Assembly (NCBI GenBank): GCA_964006375.1
Contig: OZ023265.1
Location: forward strand, 118,650,858-118,714,857
Length of the DNA: 64,000 nucleotides
From: Tillus elongatus
Taxonomy: Eukaryota > Arthropoda > Insecta > Coleoptera > Cleridae
Direction of reading: 5' to 3'
Positions 20,057 through 31,175 of the stretch are shown here, one piece after another. A program made the translations under genes and the position numbers. Every line of letters begins with the position of its first letter. Within the stretch, counting starts at the first letter, position 1. Under the pieces are notes generated by a model. It was not told the origin of the DNA. It was given only the letters and a program-made list of their open reading frames with translations, and did no database searches.

Positions 20057-20962
20057 CTAAACAAACTTATCTTGTGGTACATCTGCTATACGTAGGTTGT
20101 TTCTATGTGCTGTAAGGTATTTCACTTCAGTCTTGATTCTGTTAAAGAGATTTACTGAATTTGGATCGTACAGCTTGTTTAGGATCACTTGGGCGTCGGG
20201 GTGTTTATTTTTAAAGTTCCTCACAGCCCTGGGGAAACTTTTCTTTTGTGTTCTTACGGCATGATATGGATAGGGGGCGTCTTTCTCGTTTCTTGCAAGT
20301 AAACCAAACACACTTATTTTTCCCAGGTTACTTGGCTTTGGGGATATATCTTCAAGATATTCTGTGACTTTAGCATTTGTTTCTCGCATACGCTGCAACT
20401 CATCATTTATCTCCATTAATTTTACTTCAATCGCATCTAGGCTGTCCCTGTATTTCTGATCAAATTCGTTTAGGAAAAAATCAGAAATAATTTGGTTGCA
20501 TTTGTCATAGAACCTAATGGATATCCAACAAGCCAAATTTAATATTAAATCTTTACACACATATGTACCAGATATCAAGTTGTTTTCAGCCTGTCTCCCA
20601 CCAAAGTCCACCAGATATGTAGCTGTTGTTGGTATTACTTGAGTTGTTGCTTCCGTTTTAAGGGGGCTAGTAGTCCGGCTCCCAGGCGATAACTCTAAGT
20701 GGGTTCCCTCGGTTGAAATATTGAGGGTATCGGTATTCAGATACCCTGACTCTTCCTTTAGCAGACTGTTGTAATAGGCAATCAACTCTTTAGTTTTCTT
20801 ATTTTCCAACCAATGATACATTTTTTTATTACTAGTTTTACACAGTTTAGTTGCATTAAAATATCCAGTGTTTTTATCGATAATAAGTTGAAAGTCTCCA
20901 AATAGACCATACCAGAAGTTGTCTTTAATTTGCTGGTAACACACATCACTTAATGTAGTCAT
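20057..20962 (-). CDS. KilA-N domain DNA-binding protein
   Basis: 301 residues from ATG 20962 (MTTLSDVC). An upstream in-frame ATG at 21106 would add a leader derived partly from a (CA)n tract and is less likely. Residues ~8-150 form a KilA-N domain: FWYGLFGDFQLIIDKNTGYF, NATKLC, YHWLENKKTKEL, TYVCKDLILNLACW and FYDKCNQIISDFF. A Thr/Ser-rich insert lies in the middle of it. Residues ~165-200 are a coiled-coil-like helix (EVKLMEINDELQRMRE). The C-terminal region (LARNEKDAPYPYHAVRTQKK, FPRAVRNFKNKHPDA) resembles the tail found on many viral KilA-N proteins. Such proteins bind DNA and occur in large DNA viruses, phages and virus-like transposons. It looks intact, converges with the + module, and may bind the element's terminal or central repeats (inference). 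Confidence 0.85.
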   Translation of the reverse strand: MTTLSDVCYQQIKDNFWYGLFGDFQLIIDKNTGYFNATKLCKTSNKKMYHWLENKKTKELIAYYNSLLKEESGYLNTDTLNISTEGTHLELSPGSRTTSPLKTEATTQVIPTTATYLVDFGGRQAENNLISGTYVCKDLILNLACWISIRFYDKCNQIISDFFLNEFDQKYRDSLDAIEVKLMEINDELQRMRETNAKVTEYLEDISPKPSNLGKISVFGLLARNEKDAPYPYHAVRTQKKSFPRAVRNFKNKHPDAQVILNKLYDPNSVNLFNRIKTEVKYLTAHRNNLRIADVPQDKFV

Positions 20963-21539
20963 TTTGAAACAGATTTGAGTAGAGCAAACTGAAGCACGTC
21001 TTTTCTCAACGACAACTGAATTGTGAATGAGCTTTAGAGTGTGTGTGTGTGGCCAATTTATATATGCTGCCACAATAACCGTTTTTAAAACTATATTTGT
21101 TTTCACAGAAACCTTACTAAATGTGTGTGTGTCTACAAATACGTTGTTTCTTATGGGAAACGTATCAAAAGCTCTATATTAGGCTAAAATACATGTAATC
21201 TTATGGGAAATAGGAACGATTTAAGATGTGAGCAGGGGCCTTTTCTACAAATACAAATAATGTGATGATGTCATCCTTTCGGTTTTGTCTGTATTCTAGA
21301 CAAGCTCAAACACGACTGCAGGGGTGATTCAACAGATATAACACAAGATAACATTCACCAAGGTCATCAACTGACACGTTGTTTACCTCTAAGAGGGCCT
21401 CTCTCTTGCGTATATTAAACAGATACACAGACAAGCTCAAACAGGATCAAGGTTAACAACTGTAAAAAACGTTGATTATCCTTTGTAAGACCCCCTCTCT
21501 CTTACATCAGTTTGTTTCCTCAATACAAGAGAGAGACAC

Positions 21540-21670
21540 TTGTTCAGTATGTGTTAAGTCGTGAAACAAGGATGACGTCTCTTGCTGTATGTAAGTACAC
21601 TCTTCTTATTATGTCTGTTTGTATTCAAATAACAAATACAAACATAACCTTACTAAACAATCAGATGATT
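21540..21670 (+). repeat. Subterminal repeat unit, right inner
   Basis: A direct repeat of 22005-22140: both contain GACACTTGTTCAGTA, AGGATGACGTCTCTTG, GTAAGTACACTCTT and CAAATAACAAATACAAACAT. An inverted relative lies at 15722-15840. The repeats show that the arms grew by duplication. Confidence 0.6.
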
Positions 21671-21714
21671 GGTAATCAACATGTATACAAACATAACCTC
21701 ATATGTAAACAACA

Positions 21715-21890
21715 ACTGGGCTTTGTTTTATATATACAACAGCGAACAAACTTTTATCGTGTGCGTCTGTGGAGCTATTGGTTTAGGGACAGTGTATATC
21801 TGAGAAAGCTGTCTATGGCCGATTCGAGGTTCGTGGGTTCAAATCTAATTTCAGGCGAATGCTTTTCTTTCAAATACACATGCATCTGTC
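21715..21890 (+). repeat. Subterminal tRNA-like repeat, right copy
   Basis: Inverted copy of 15150-15310. TTTTATATATAC is followed by TGGAGCTATTGG (A-box-like) and GTGGGTTCAAATC (B-box match), then TTTTCTTT, a possible Pol III stop. It points outward toward the right end. The A-to-B distance (~65 bases) is longer than in ordinary tRNAs. Confidence 0.5.
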
Positions 21891-22004
21891 AGTCTAAGCA
21901 AAGACTTCGAACTGTCATGACGTGTGTTATATCCTTTCAAACAGCATGTACAAGCTCCAACAATGGCAATCAGTTGTCTGTCTGTCTGTCTGTTTCCTCA
22001 ACAC

Positions 22005-22110
22005 AGGAGACACTTGTTCAGTAGTGTGTGTTAAGCTGTGAAAGAAGGATGACGTCTCTTGTTGTATGTAAGTACACTCTTGTATTATCATGTCTGTTTG
22101 CATTCAAATA
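22005..22110 (+). repeat. Subterminal repeat unit, right outer
   Basis: The second copy of the 21540-21670 unit, ending where the right terminal inverted repeat begins. Confidence 0.55.
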
Positions 22111-22650
22111 ACAAATACAAACATAACCTTAATAAACAATCAAATGACTGGTAATCAACACGTGTGTGTGTGTGAACATAACCTCAATAAACAATCGGAT
22201 GGCTGGTAATAAGCATGCTTCTGTCATACAACACATACATAACCTTAATAAACAATCAGACAAATGGTATTCGACAAACACACACACACATGGAGACCTG
22301 ACTTGTAGATATCTATGGACACAGGTCAGACGGAACATCTTACGTCATCACAAGACGTCTAACCTGACTTGTAGCTATCTCTCTGGACAGGTCAGACGGA
22401 ACATCTGACATAAGACAGTTCCATAGAGACCCGGGTTGCGGCTGTCTATGACAGCCATCTTGGAACGCTTGTGACGTCATCTGACATATGACAACTGACA
22501 GCTGACAGCTGTCAGGTCAGTGACATCTGACACCTGTCAACACTGACAGGTCAGCTGTCAACTGACACCTCACAGCGCATGCGCGTGACGTCATCACGCA
22601 TGCGCAGAAAAAAAGTGGAGGGGGTGGGCCCAGGTGGCGCACTATCTACT
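22111..22650 (-). repeat. Right terminal inverted repeat
   Basis: About 540 bp, the inverse of 14157-14697. It holds the TGACA/TGTCA array (22471-22565) and the CRE/NRF1-like palindrome (22575-22605) and ends ACTATCTACT. The near-identity of the two repeats indicates insertion in the fairly recent past or conversion between ends. Confidence 0.9.
22575..22605. promoter_or_regulatory. CRE/NRF1-like palindrome in right terminal repeat
   Basis: The mirror copy of 14201-14231: GCGCATGCGC, then TGACGTCA, then CGCATGCGC. Confidence 0.45.
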
Positions 22651-22656
22651 TTGAAT
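22651..22656. other. Target-site duplication, right (TTGAAT)
   Basis: The exact repeat of 14151-14156, fixing the element's right boundary. From 22657 to about 23060 the AT-rich sequence shows no gene. Confidence 0.85.
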
Positions 22657-23094
22657 GATTACATACACACAATTTTATTTATGAATAAATAATTGTTTGT
22701 GGGAAACAGTCAGATACTACCTTTCCAGTCAAAGAGCTTAGACTGGATATGTTTTATTTTCTTTTTTGTGGGGATTCCCGAAATACAAAGATAATACAAA
22801 TTTACACAGACAGAGACTTGTAAATATATTAAATTAAACTAATTTTAAAACAATTTCAGAAATATTAATTTAAAGAAAACAAAATGTAATATATTCTCAT
22901 AAGAATAAAAAAACAGTTTAAAAATCAAACTTAAAATTTGAATGGTACAAAATTTCTGTTAATTTTTTGTTTGTTTGGCAAACGTCCCCAAAACAGTTTC
23001 GCCTATCGAAATGCTCTGATACACATGCATGAGGGCTGATTCAACTAGTCTTTTTTTTCAACAACACACCACGAGGGCTTACAGCCTAATAATA

Positions 23095-23286
23095 CTATCG
23101 TACCGTGGGTGTCGACAAGGAGGACAGAGGCAACTTGTTAATTCTGGACTTGAAGGTTTGGAGGTTTGGAGGAGAAGGAAAAACATGTGCCGGCAAGGAA
23201 TTCCACAACTTGGAAGTCCTCGGGACAAAAGAGCGGGCATAACAAGATGTTCTATGTCTGGTGACCTGGACAGTAAAAGGGTGCAT
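23095..23286 (-). pseudogene. LINE reverse transcriptase, C-terminal end
   Basis: Contains RSFVPRTSKLWNSLPAHVF then NLQTFKSRINK, the usual end of these LINE proteins (RTxxLWNxLP, FKxxxxK). It is separated from the polymerase domain by the microsatellite and frameshifts. Confidence 0.65.
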
Positions 23287-23378
23287 TCGCTCTGTTTACC
23301 TGGTAGATCTATTAGGGGCAACAGGTGGATGAACTATGGAAGAAAGCTCCTCTGAGTAGCCCGTGCAGATATCTATAA

Positions 23379-23381
<3 letters not shown>

Positions 23382-23461
<80 letters not shown>
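23382..23461. repeat. (GA)n microsatellite inside LINE coding region
   Basis: About 80 bp of GA on +, so CT on -. It lies at the point where the LINE protein would encode a Ser-Leu-rich stretch after HRRAVGD, and translates as repeated LS. It has evidently grown within the coding sequence. Confidence 0.9.
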
Positions 23462-23463
<2 letters not shown>

Positions 23464-23605
23464 CGCCAACGGCACGTCGGTGGGCAAGCGATGGCGGCCT
23501 TTGGGTGAGGGTAGGGTCACCGATGAGACGTATAGCTCTCTTCTGAATGGAGTCCAGGATAGCGAGTGTAGAAGCGATAGCGAGTGTAGAAGCGACAGCG
23601 GCACC

Positions 23606-24481
23606 TCAGATGTGGGAGCAGTATTTGAGGTTTGACCTTATTTGTGAAGTATATAACGTATTGAGATTAGCTGGTGAACAGTATTTGCGAGCCCGGAAGA
23701 GGAAACCTAATTTCTTAGCAGCCGCTTCTGCAATTGATGTGACATGTTGGTGCCAATTGAGATTTCGATCCACAGAAATGCCAACAATTGAAAAGAACTC
23801 ATTACTTTGAATAACTTGGTTGTTCATTGTGGTGGGTCTAGGGCTGGTGTATCTCTTATGAGAAAGAGAGCAAGACTGAGATTTGGTGGGGTTGAATTTT
23901 ACAAGATTTCTACTTCCCCAGTCTAATATTTTTTGGAGATCCACGGAGACAGAACCCTCCATGAGTATGCGATCCACATCCAGTTGGGCTAAAGAGACAG
24001 GCTTAGAATATTGTATATTTGAGTGGAGGGTGCTGTCGTCCGCGTAACTGTGAACTGGGTTGGATGTGCTAGAGAGGAGGTCATTAATGTGAAGAAGAAA
24101 CAAATTAGGGGCTAAAGCTGAACCTTGACGAACTTCTGCATTAATTGGATACAATTTAGAGGAATGGCCATCCACGACAACAGAAATGCTCTGGTTGGAG
24201 AGGAAATTTGCTGTCCAGGTACAGAGTTTTGGTGGTAGGCCATAGGCCGGAAGTTTATTAAGCAGCGCTGCGTGCCAGACCTGGTCGACTACTTTGGATA
24301 TGTCTAGAGCGACAATCTGGGATTCACCGTGTAGTTCCATAGACTTGTGCCAAGAATGGGTGACAAAGGAAAGGAGGTCGGCAGTTGATCTGCGCTGACG
24401 AAATCCATACTGCCTGTCGTGGATTAGAATGTGTTTGTCAAGAAATTTTAGTAATTCGGTGTTTATATACTTTTCCATCAC
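23606..24481 (-). pseudogene. LINE reverse transcriptase domain
   Basis: 291 codons with RT motifs in order: DRQYGFRQRRSTADLL, IVALDISKVVDQ (motif A, altered after the Asp), NAEVRQGSALAPNLFLLHIN (motif B), VHSYADDSTLH (motif C, intact YADD) and a thumb region ending NLKYCSHI. The stop comes where a Trp codon is expected. Upstream coding continues in another frame (24478-24759). Confidence 0.8.
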
Positions 24482-25193
24482 TTTAGAGACGACTGAAAGG
24501 AGAAAATAGGCCTGTATTTGCTAGGAAGCGCTTTGGATCCTTTCTTGGGGTCGGGTTGTACTCGATCAGTTTTCCAGTTACTAGGGAATATGCCTCTATT
24601 GTAAGATGTCTGAAACGGACGAATCAGGACAGGAGAAAGTTCTGGTGCGCATTTTTTTAGAACAATTGCTGGGATCTCGTCATGGCCAGAGGCTTTCCTG
24701 GAATTAAGAGAAGAGAGCATGTTTCGTACCTTTTTAGTTTTGAAAATGATATCCGTCATTTTATGCGCGTCATGGGGACTGTTGGTGGTTGAACATTTGG
24801 AGGTGGGTTGAGAGTAGAATTGTCGGCGAACAACGAGGCAAAAAGTTCAGCCTTGCCCAGGGCGGTAGAAACAATTTCATCCCCTGAGACAAGAGGTGGG
24901 AACGTGCTCTTGCAGAAATTATTCCCAATAGATTTAGCAAGAGTCCAGAAGGGTTTGCTGCCGTTGGGGTTTAAGAGGACTTTGTTTTTGATGTGGTTAT
25001 TAAACGAGTTTTTTGCCTCAGAAAGAATGCGGACATAGCTGTTTCTTGCGTCGTTAAATGCTTGTCGGTTTTCTTGACTGGGATTGTGTAGAAGCGTTTT
25101 GTGAGCTTTGGCCTTTTCAAGTCTGGCCTTGTCACAGGATTTAGAGAACCAGCAGACAGACGCCCATGGAAATGAGGAAAAGTAATCCCGCAT
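24478..25193 (-). pseudogene. LINE linker and N-terminal RT region
   Basis: Two overlapping frames. 24756-25193 carries the pre-RT linker (DKARLEKAKAHKTLLHNPSQ, NGSKPFWTLAKSIG, KAELFASLFADNS). 24478-24759 carries RT motif 0/1 (NSRKASGHDEIPAIVLKKCA, FPSNWKTDRVQPDPKKG, YRPI). A frameshift separates each piece. Confidence 0.7.
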
Positions 25194-25356
25194 TTCGTCC
25201 CAGTTGGTGACTGGTATCTTAATAGCATTCAGGTTTTGTAGTAAGAAAGAGATCCAAGGGATTTGAGCTGTGTGTTGGGATGCGAGGAAAGTAAGTAGGT
25301 TGCTGAACCATATTGGCTAAAGAATTGCTGACTGCAAATGCCTCCGCTGCTCGCCC

Positions 25357-25935
25357 TTATGGATCGGTTTTTGAAGATCCTAGCCATTCCTTATTATGGA
25401 CATTGAAATTACCCAGAATAGTGACCTCGGAGGAAAGATATTCAGAAATCAGATGGTCGGTTTTTTCAGAAAGGTAGTCACAGAGCTGGACAAAGTTGTT
25501 GTCAGAAGATGACCGGTACATGCAACAGATGAATTTAGTTGCAGCCCTGGGAAAGAGTTTTATCCATAGTATGTCTTTTCTTCCAGCTTTTAAATTAGGG
25601 AGTCTGGTGCAGGGTAGATTACTACGGACGTATGCGCACACGCCTCCATGCAATCTAAAGGAAGTAAGGAGCTCATACCCCGGGAAATTGAGGTGATAAG
25701 TGGCTGTTTTGGCACTGATTTGGGTTTCGGTGAGGAAGAGGAGTTGGGGGCTATTAGCCTGGAGGTAATGGTGGACGGAGTTCTGGTTAGAATTCCACAT
25801 ATATTCAAGAAGGATATGTTAAATCTTGATGCTGGCGTTCCCTGTACACCCCTTTCCCGGAGATCCGAATGGAGGGGTATTTTACTTTCGGAATTTTTTG
25901 TACAAGAAGGAGCCACCATCATTTTTGCTTATAAG
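25357..25935 (-). pseudogene. LINE apurinic-type endonuclease domain
   Basis: The - strand begins FNISFLNICGI near 25840 and continues after a frameshift as HHYLQANSPQLLFLTETQI, FRLHGGVCAYVRSNL, DILWIKLFP, CCMYRSSSDNN and VTILGNFNVHNKEWL. LTETQ, CAYVR and GNFNVHN match EEP-family LINE endonuclease motifs, with GDFN changed to GNFN at the catalytic Asp. It is dead by mutation and frameshift. Confidence 0.7.
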
Positions 25936-26156
25936 GGAAACCGACTCATACACCAGAACCGGAAACGTCCGTTGGGACTTCACCGGCCCTTTGATGCATG
26001 GGGTGGTACCTCCTCGGGCGTGAAAAAATCTTTTACTATCACGTAAAGGAAAATTCCACTACCACCTGCTTGACTCCGATTAGTCGCCTCGTACGACAGG
26101 CAGCAGCTACCATGGGCATATTCTTTTAGTTAGTCCCCGGACCACAGGGGACAGTC

Positions 26157-27569
26157 TCTCTTGTTTAATTGTTGATCTGAGCCAAATTTTGAAATATTAT
26201 CGCGGAGAAACTCCGTTCTGCAGATGCCAAACTGGTATACAAAACTGTAAATATTCTTACTGCCAAATGCATGACAAAATAGCTCTTTGTCACATAATTT
26301 GAACGTTTCAGCAACTCCATCGGCACTCCATCTAACCTACAAAATCCAGCTGTGAAAGCAACACTCGTTGCAAAAAGCTACACTCTTGCTTATATGTTCA
26401 TATTCCAGTCAATATTTCGATAGGTTTTCTTTTACTGCATGAAATTTGGTGTCGTGTTTTTGTATTATAACTGCAGGGATTTTTTTAAATTCCTATCACA
26501 AAAAATATTTCAGAACTAAAGCAAAAGTTAAGATCCTCCATAATGTTGTTTAAAAGAAGAATTAAAATGGTAGTTTCATAAAAGTTATGGGTGATTTCGA
26601 TTTCAAGACGTCTCTGTCTTACGTTTATGCGACGAAGCGTTATGGAAATATTTAACTATTCTTGCCGTTTTTCATTTTCTTGGTGAAATTTCACGAAGCG
26701 TGTGTCAACGTTTCTTATTTTTTTCTTCTATGACATCTAAAGATCCGAACCGACTGCGCACAGATTCTTTTAAAAAGTTCAAGAAAAAACTGGCTAAAAT
26801 GTGGATCCGAGTAAGTATATTGACGAAAACTATCTAAGAGATGAGGTGCCTCAAAACGACATTATCTTACTCTTACTGGAGAAAGAATTCTTACCGCATG
26901 CGGTAATTTTTTCTCTCCATCGTTCTTGGGGAATGATTATCCCTTCCTTATCTACGTCTTTGCTTAGTTATGAGTTGGATAAATAGTGAACATAATGATA
27001 TATAGTTGGTTTTTATTCTAAGATTAGGGTTAGCAATTATTATTGAATTATTAGCATTACCTTTGAGTAGGTATTATTAGGTATAAACTATTTCTTAAAT
27101 TTTCATATAACGCTGTCATACATATCCTCCACTCCTGTTAAGTACTTGTTACATAATATATGCGATATTTTTGGGTAAATAAATAAATTTAAAAATGACA
27201 ATGGACACAAGACCAACGTCTAACCCATACCTCAATTAGGAATTTCAAAACGTCATCAACGAAAGTAATTCAATCACCAGTTAAAACATTATTTTGTTCT
27301 AATCCTTATATACTTATACATTTAAGAACCACATCAATAAATGTAAATATTTCACCAATTGGAGGCAATGCAATATAGTTATTTCATTGCTGTCACAGTA
27401 TGTAAGCAGCGCTACATTTCAACGTTAACACAGGAGATGAAATGTACCACGCTGATGATGTTAAAATGCACACTCAAATACTTTTCGCCGCAATATTGCA
27501 ATAAGTTGTTTCATGGATAAAACTTTGTACACATCTACTGGTATAATTTAAGTGTTGTATATGTTTTAG
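26157..27569. other. Intron sequence, nothing recognised
   Basis: The end of the 15.6-kb villin-like intron. It is AT-rich with a few short frames and no motifs. Confidence 0.5.
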
Positions 27570-27676
27570 ATCCATCTGGACGAGATATGAATATCCCAAT
27601 AATACAAATCAAACAAAACAGTGAACCACCAACATTTACAGGGTTATTTCCGAGCTGGAACCGAAAAATGTGGAAG
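27570..27676 (+). CDS. Villin/gelsolin-like protein, end of repeat 6
   Basis: It lies between TGTTTTAG| and AAG|GTAGGA and joins in phase to the exon ending at 11950. It encodes [16 protein letters not shown] then [20 protein letters not shown]. The PSGRDxxxPIxxxKQ and EPPTFTGxFxxW motifs are strongly diagnostic for the last gelsolin repeat of villins. Confidence 0.9.
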
Positions 27677-27729
27677 GTAGGACAATTAACCTAATATTTG
27701 TCATTTGTTTTATAAAGCCTATCTTCCAG

Positions 27730-27924
27730 GGATACAAACCATTTGGAAAACTTCGTCATGACATGGAAGGCAAGCATAAAACAGTTAATGGTGAACAAAA
27801 GAATGGTTACTCACATCAAAAGTCAGGTCATAGTGATTTTGATCAATATGACAAATATCCAGTAGATATATTAAAGGAACCAAATGAAAAACTACCAGCA
27901 CGTGTAGATCCACTTAACAAAGAG
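27730..27924 (+). CDS. Villin-like linker and first part of headpiece
   Basis: Starts after CTTCCAG|. It encodes a hydrophilic His/Lys/Asp-rich linker of about 40 residues and then KYPVDILKEPNEKLPARVD, PLNKE, the N-terminal subdomain of the villin headpiece. The donor GAG|GTAGCT falls exactly where the next exon supplies the LHLTHDDF continuation. 65 codons, phase 0 at both ends. Confidence 0.85.
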
Positions 27925-28073
27925 GTAGCTTTACATATTTATAATAATGATTATGAGAATAATAACCATAATAAAATTAATAATAAGATTTATTCATTCC
28001 CCTACATATTTAAACCACACTTAGTAGCCTCAAAAAATATTTCTTTTGGTTAAAATTTGACAGTGTCTCCATT

Positions 28074-28648
<575 letters not shown>

Positions 28649-28785
28649 CACTTACACGCACTCACAGCCACTCGTTCATATAGCAAAGACGTACCATGCT
28701 CAGAAAACATTAACAAATCTGTTCGTATATTCACCTAAGTGCGTTTGGGTGTATCCATCATAAAATCGAAGTATTTTAGGGTTTT

Positions 28786-30240
28786 TTATAGTATTTCGTT
28801 TCCTGTGGATTTTATTTCCGCGTGTAGGTAATTAAAAAGTATCAGGCCCAGTCGACGGCGGGAGCGCCGAGCTAGTGCTTTGTGGAATCTTGCCACCACA
28901 CTGGCGGATAGAGTCAAAAGTTTGCTGTAGTTATGGGCTGTGCAGATTAATCTTTTCCGATTCTTAAATCCCAAAATCCCAACGGCTCCTAAATAAATTT
29001 GAAATAAATCTGGAACTTGCATCTCCTCATAAAGACATTCAGTTGGTTTTTGCCGCCCCTCCCCACACTAGATTACTATATAAAAGGTGAGTCTCAACAA
29101 GGGACTGATCTAGAATTATGAGTTGTGCGGGCTCAAATATGTTTCGATATAGTTTGAATATGCTACTTAAAAAGTGATTTTTTATCGAGTTGTCGATGTG
29201 GGCATCTCACCTTAGATGTCAATCGATTTTCATCCCAAATATGTTTTTCGGAACGTATTTCCAGCGGTTTATCCCCATCGGCAATATCTCTAGAGACGAA
29301 ACGAGGAGAAATCACTAGCTAACAGAAAGCAAGTGTTTTGTTTTATCAAAATTAGCTGTTAGTAATTTTAAACTGAACCATTCCATATGCCTCAAATAAT
29401 GTTTAGCTATTCTTTTGAGTTCACGGCAAATTTCCGCCCTATAAAATATCGCAGTGTCATGCGCGAAACCAACAATATCACCTTTGGAGGTCTGCAAGAA
29501 AACTCATTTATATAGATTTAAAAAAAAAGGCCGGCTAACAGTACCCCGTGGAACCCCATACCCTACCTCCCTTTGCGAGCCAGTATATTAATCAACCCTA
29601 ACATACTGTGTTCTTCCCCAAAGATATAGTTCCTTATTAGCAATTTACAAATACTTCTCCTTAACCCAAAACTTTCCAAAACCACCAACAATTCTTCATG
29701 ATCAACCGTATCGAAGGATTCGAGGTTGATAAAAACATATAAGAATGGGTGTACCGGCGTTCATTATTTTTCATTATTTTTATAACTGTATTTAGCTTAT
29801 TTCTATATCGATTGAACTCATCCCGCAAATTATTATTATTTGGCTGGCGCTGTAGTAGCTTATATAATGCATATATAATATAATTGTAATAATAATACAT
29901 TGTGACCCATTGCTTTCTAACAATTTTCTTCCTTTTAACTGTTTTACTATAAGTGTCATAATTTTCTCTATAAACCTCTCAGTTGCTGTATTGACATCTG
30001 TGGCAGTATAAACATCTAAGCATGTTTAATTAGAGAAATATCTTCTTCAGCTAGTCATATTTAGGTAACTTATTTTTCGTATTCCGATGTTTCCTGTCTT
30101 CCTACTATAGTAATCGCAAATAAATGTCTGTAGGATCATGGTTGTTATCTCCATTGTAGAATTAGCTGGATATGTGACAAACATATGATCAATGCAACTC
30201 TCACTTGTACCAAAAGTACGTGTTGGTTTATTAACCATAG
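28786..30240 (-). pseudogene. Decayed LINE in last villin-like intron
   Basis: Pieces of one - strand LINE, in 5'-to-3' order: the endonuclease end (30047-30238: NKPTRTFGTSESCIDHMFV), RT motif A (FDTVDHEELL, ~29700), motif B (VPRGTV, ~29540), motif C as GFAHDTAIFY with YADD changed to FAHD (29315-29497), then the C-terminal part (28786-29022: HNYSKLL, LGLILFNYLHAEIK). Multiple stops and frameshifts. The motif order identifies a jockey-like APE-type LINE. Confidence 0.7.
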
Positions 30241-30639
30241 AAAAGTAAAGCCTTCTGATGTCAGTATACTCAAGTAATTGCCGCTATTTTCTGACTATGC
30301 CAATATAAATGTTTTCAAAAAACGCATATGTAACTATATTATGCTGCGGTTTGCAGGCCCTTAAGTACATAATGAAACAAGGCTTCATTAAAGTCATTCA
30401 ATGAAAAGGCAGGGGACATGTATATTATGTATGCATATTAGCTTCATACCCCCACTCAATGTAACTTGCAGACACCTGACACATCCCACATTTTAATTTT
30501 TAATCCAATTAATATGAGAAAATTAATAAGACCTAGCTAAACTGTAATGCAAAGACCCCCATGATCACGATCTGAGGCAACTGTAGAAATGCAGCATTTA
30601 TAAACTGTAAAAATCGGAATGTAAGGCTAGATGCATTCT

Positions 30640-31175
30640 GACCATGCGTTTCTAATTATGGTCAGAAGTCAGAATGCCTCTAGACTTACATACATTGTCC
30701 CTGTATTAAGGAAGAATGTGCCAGGGCTTACAATTTTTAAAATTGTTGTTTGGTTGTACACAGTCCCTATTTATAACATTGTGTGTTTATTAAAGGTGCC
30801 CTGACAACATACTACCTGGTTACGCACCGAGATCGCGACCCTGTCGTACATCTGAGAATATTTTCTGAGGCTGGCTACCTTGACCTAATTACTTTAGGTG
30901 TATTATCTCTGTAATTAGTAGGTATAGCACACCAATGAGCTCTAATAAGATAGAAACTGGTATGCACTTATAATTATGGTCAGAATGCATGTAGATTCAT
31001 ATACACTATCCCTGTATTATGGAAGAAAGTGCCAGGGCTAACAATTTACAAAATTGTTGGTTGGTTTCTAACATTTTGTGTTCATTAGAGCTGTCGTGAC
31101 AACCTACTACCTGGTTACGCGCCCAGGTGGCGACCCTGTCCTACATCTCACAATGTTTTTAGAACTATGCATTTC
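30640..31175. repeat. Diverged ~210-bp direct duplication
   Basis: 30650-30865 and 30970-31165 share GGTCAGAATGC-type sequence, TATCCCTGTATTA, GTGCCAGGGCT, ACTACCTGGTTACGC and GCGACCCTGTC(G/C)TACATCT. They are direct repeats with many substitutions and no coding capacity, in the last intron. Probably two copies of an unknown element. Confidence 0.6.

Larger units (their letters stand above)
14157..22650. mobile_element. 8.5-kb Polinton-type virus-like element without polymerase or integrase
   Basis: The element is 8,494 bp. Its ~540-bp terminal inverted repeats start AGTAGATAGTGCGCC and end with the reverse complement. It is bounded by a perfect 6-bp duplication TTGAAT. The AG...CT termini, long inverted repeats and 6-bp duplication are the hallmarks of Maverick/Polinton elements. 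Gene content is a two-gene - strand module (16045-18121), a + module (18714-19846) and a - KilA-N gene (20057-20962). No protein-primed DNA polymerase, retroviral-like integrase, FtsK/HerA ATPase or cysteine protease is found, although typical Polintons are 15-20 kb and carry them. It sits in the 15.6-kb intron of the villin-like gene. Two coding breaks show this copy is damaged. It is most likely mobilised in trans; alternatively it is an internally deleted Polinton. Confidence 0.85.
23060..26156 (-). mobile_element. Broken LINE (non-LTR retrotransposon, APE-type)
   Basis: A - strand element in the villin-like intron. Reading 5' to 3': a GC-richer 5' part (about 26156-25940), apurinic-type endonuclease, a linker, reverse transcriptase, and the C-terminal domain ending near 23090. 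It has several frameshifts and stops, an expanded (CT)n inside the coding region and no clear poly(A) tail. It is inactive. Confidence 0.8.

Noticed and set aside
21512..22024. 170-codon + strand ORF in the right arm of the virus-like element
   Set aside because: It runs through duplicated subterminal repeats and the tRNA-like unit; composition is not protein-like.
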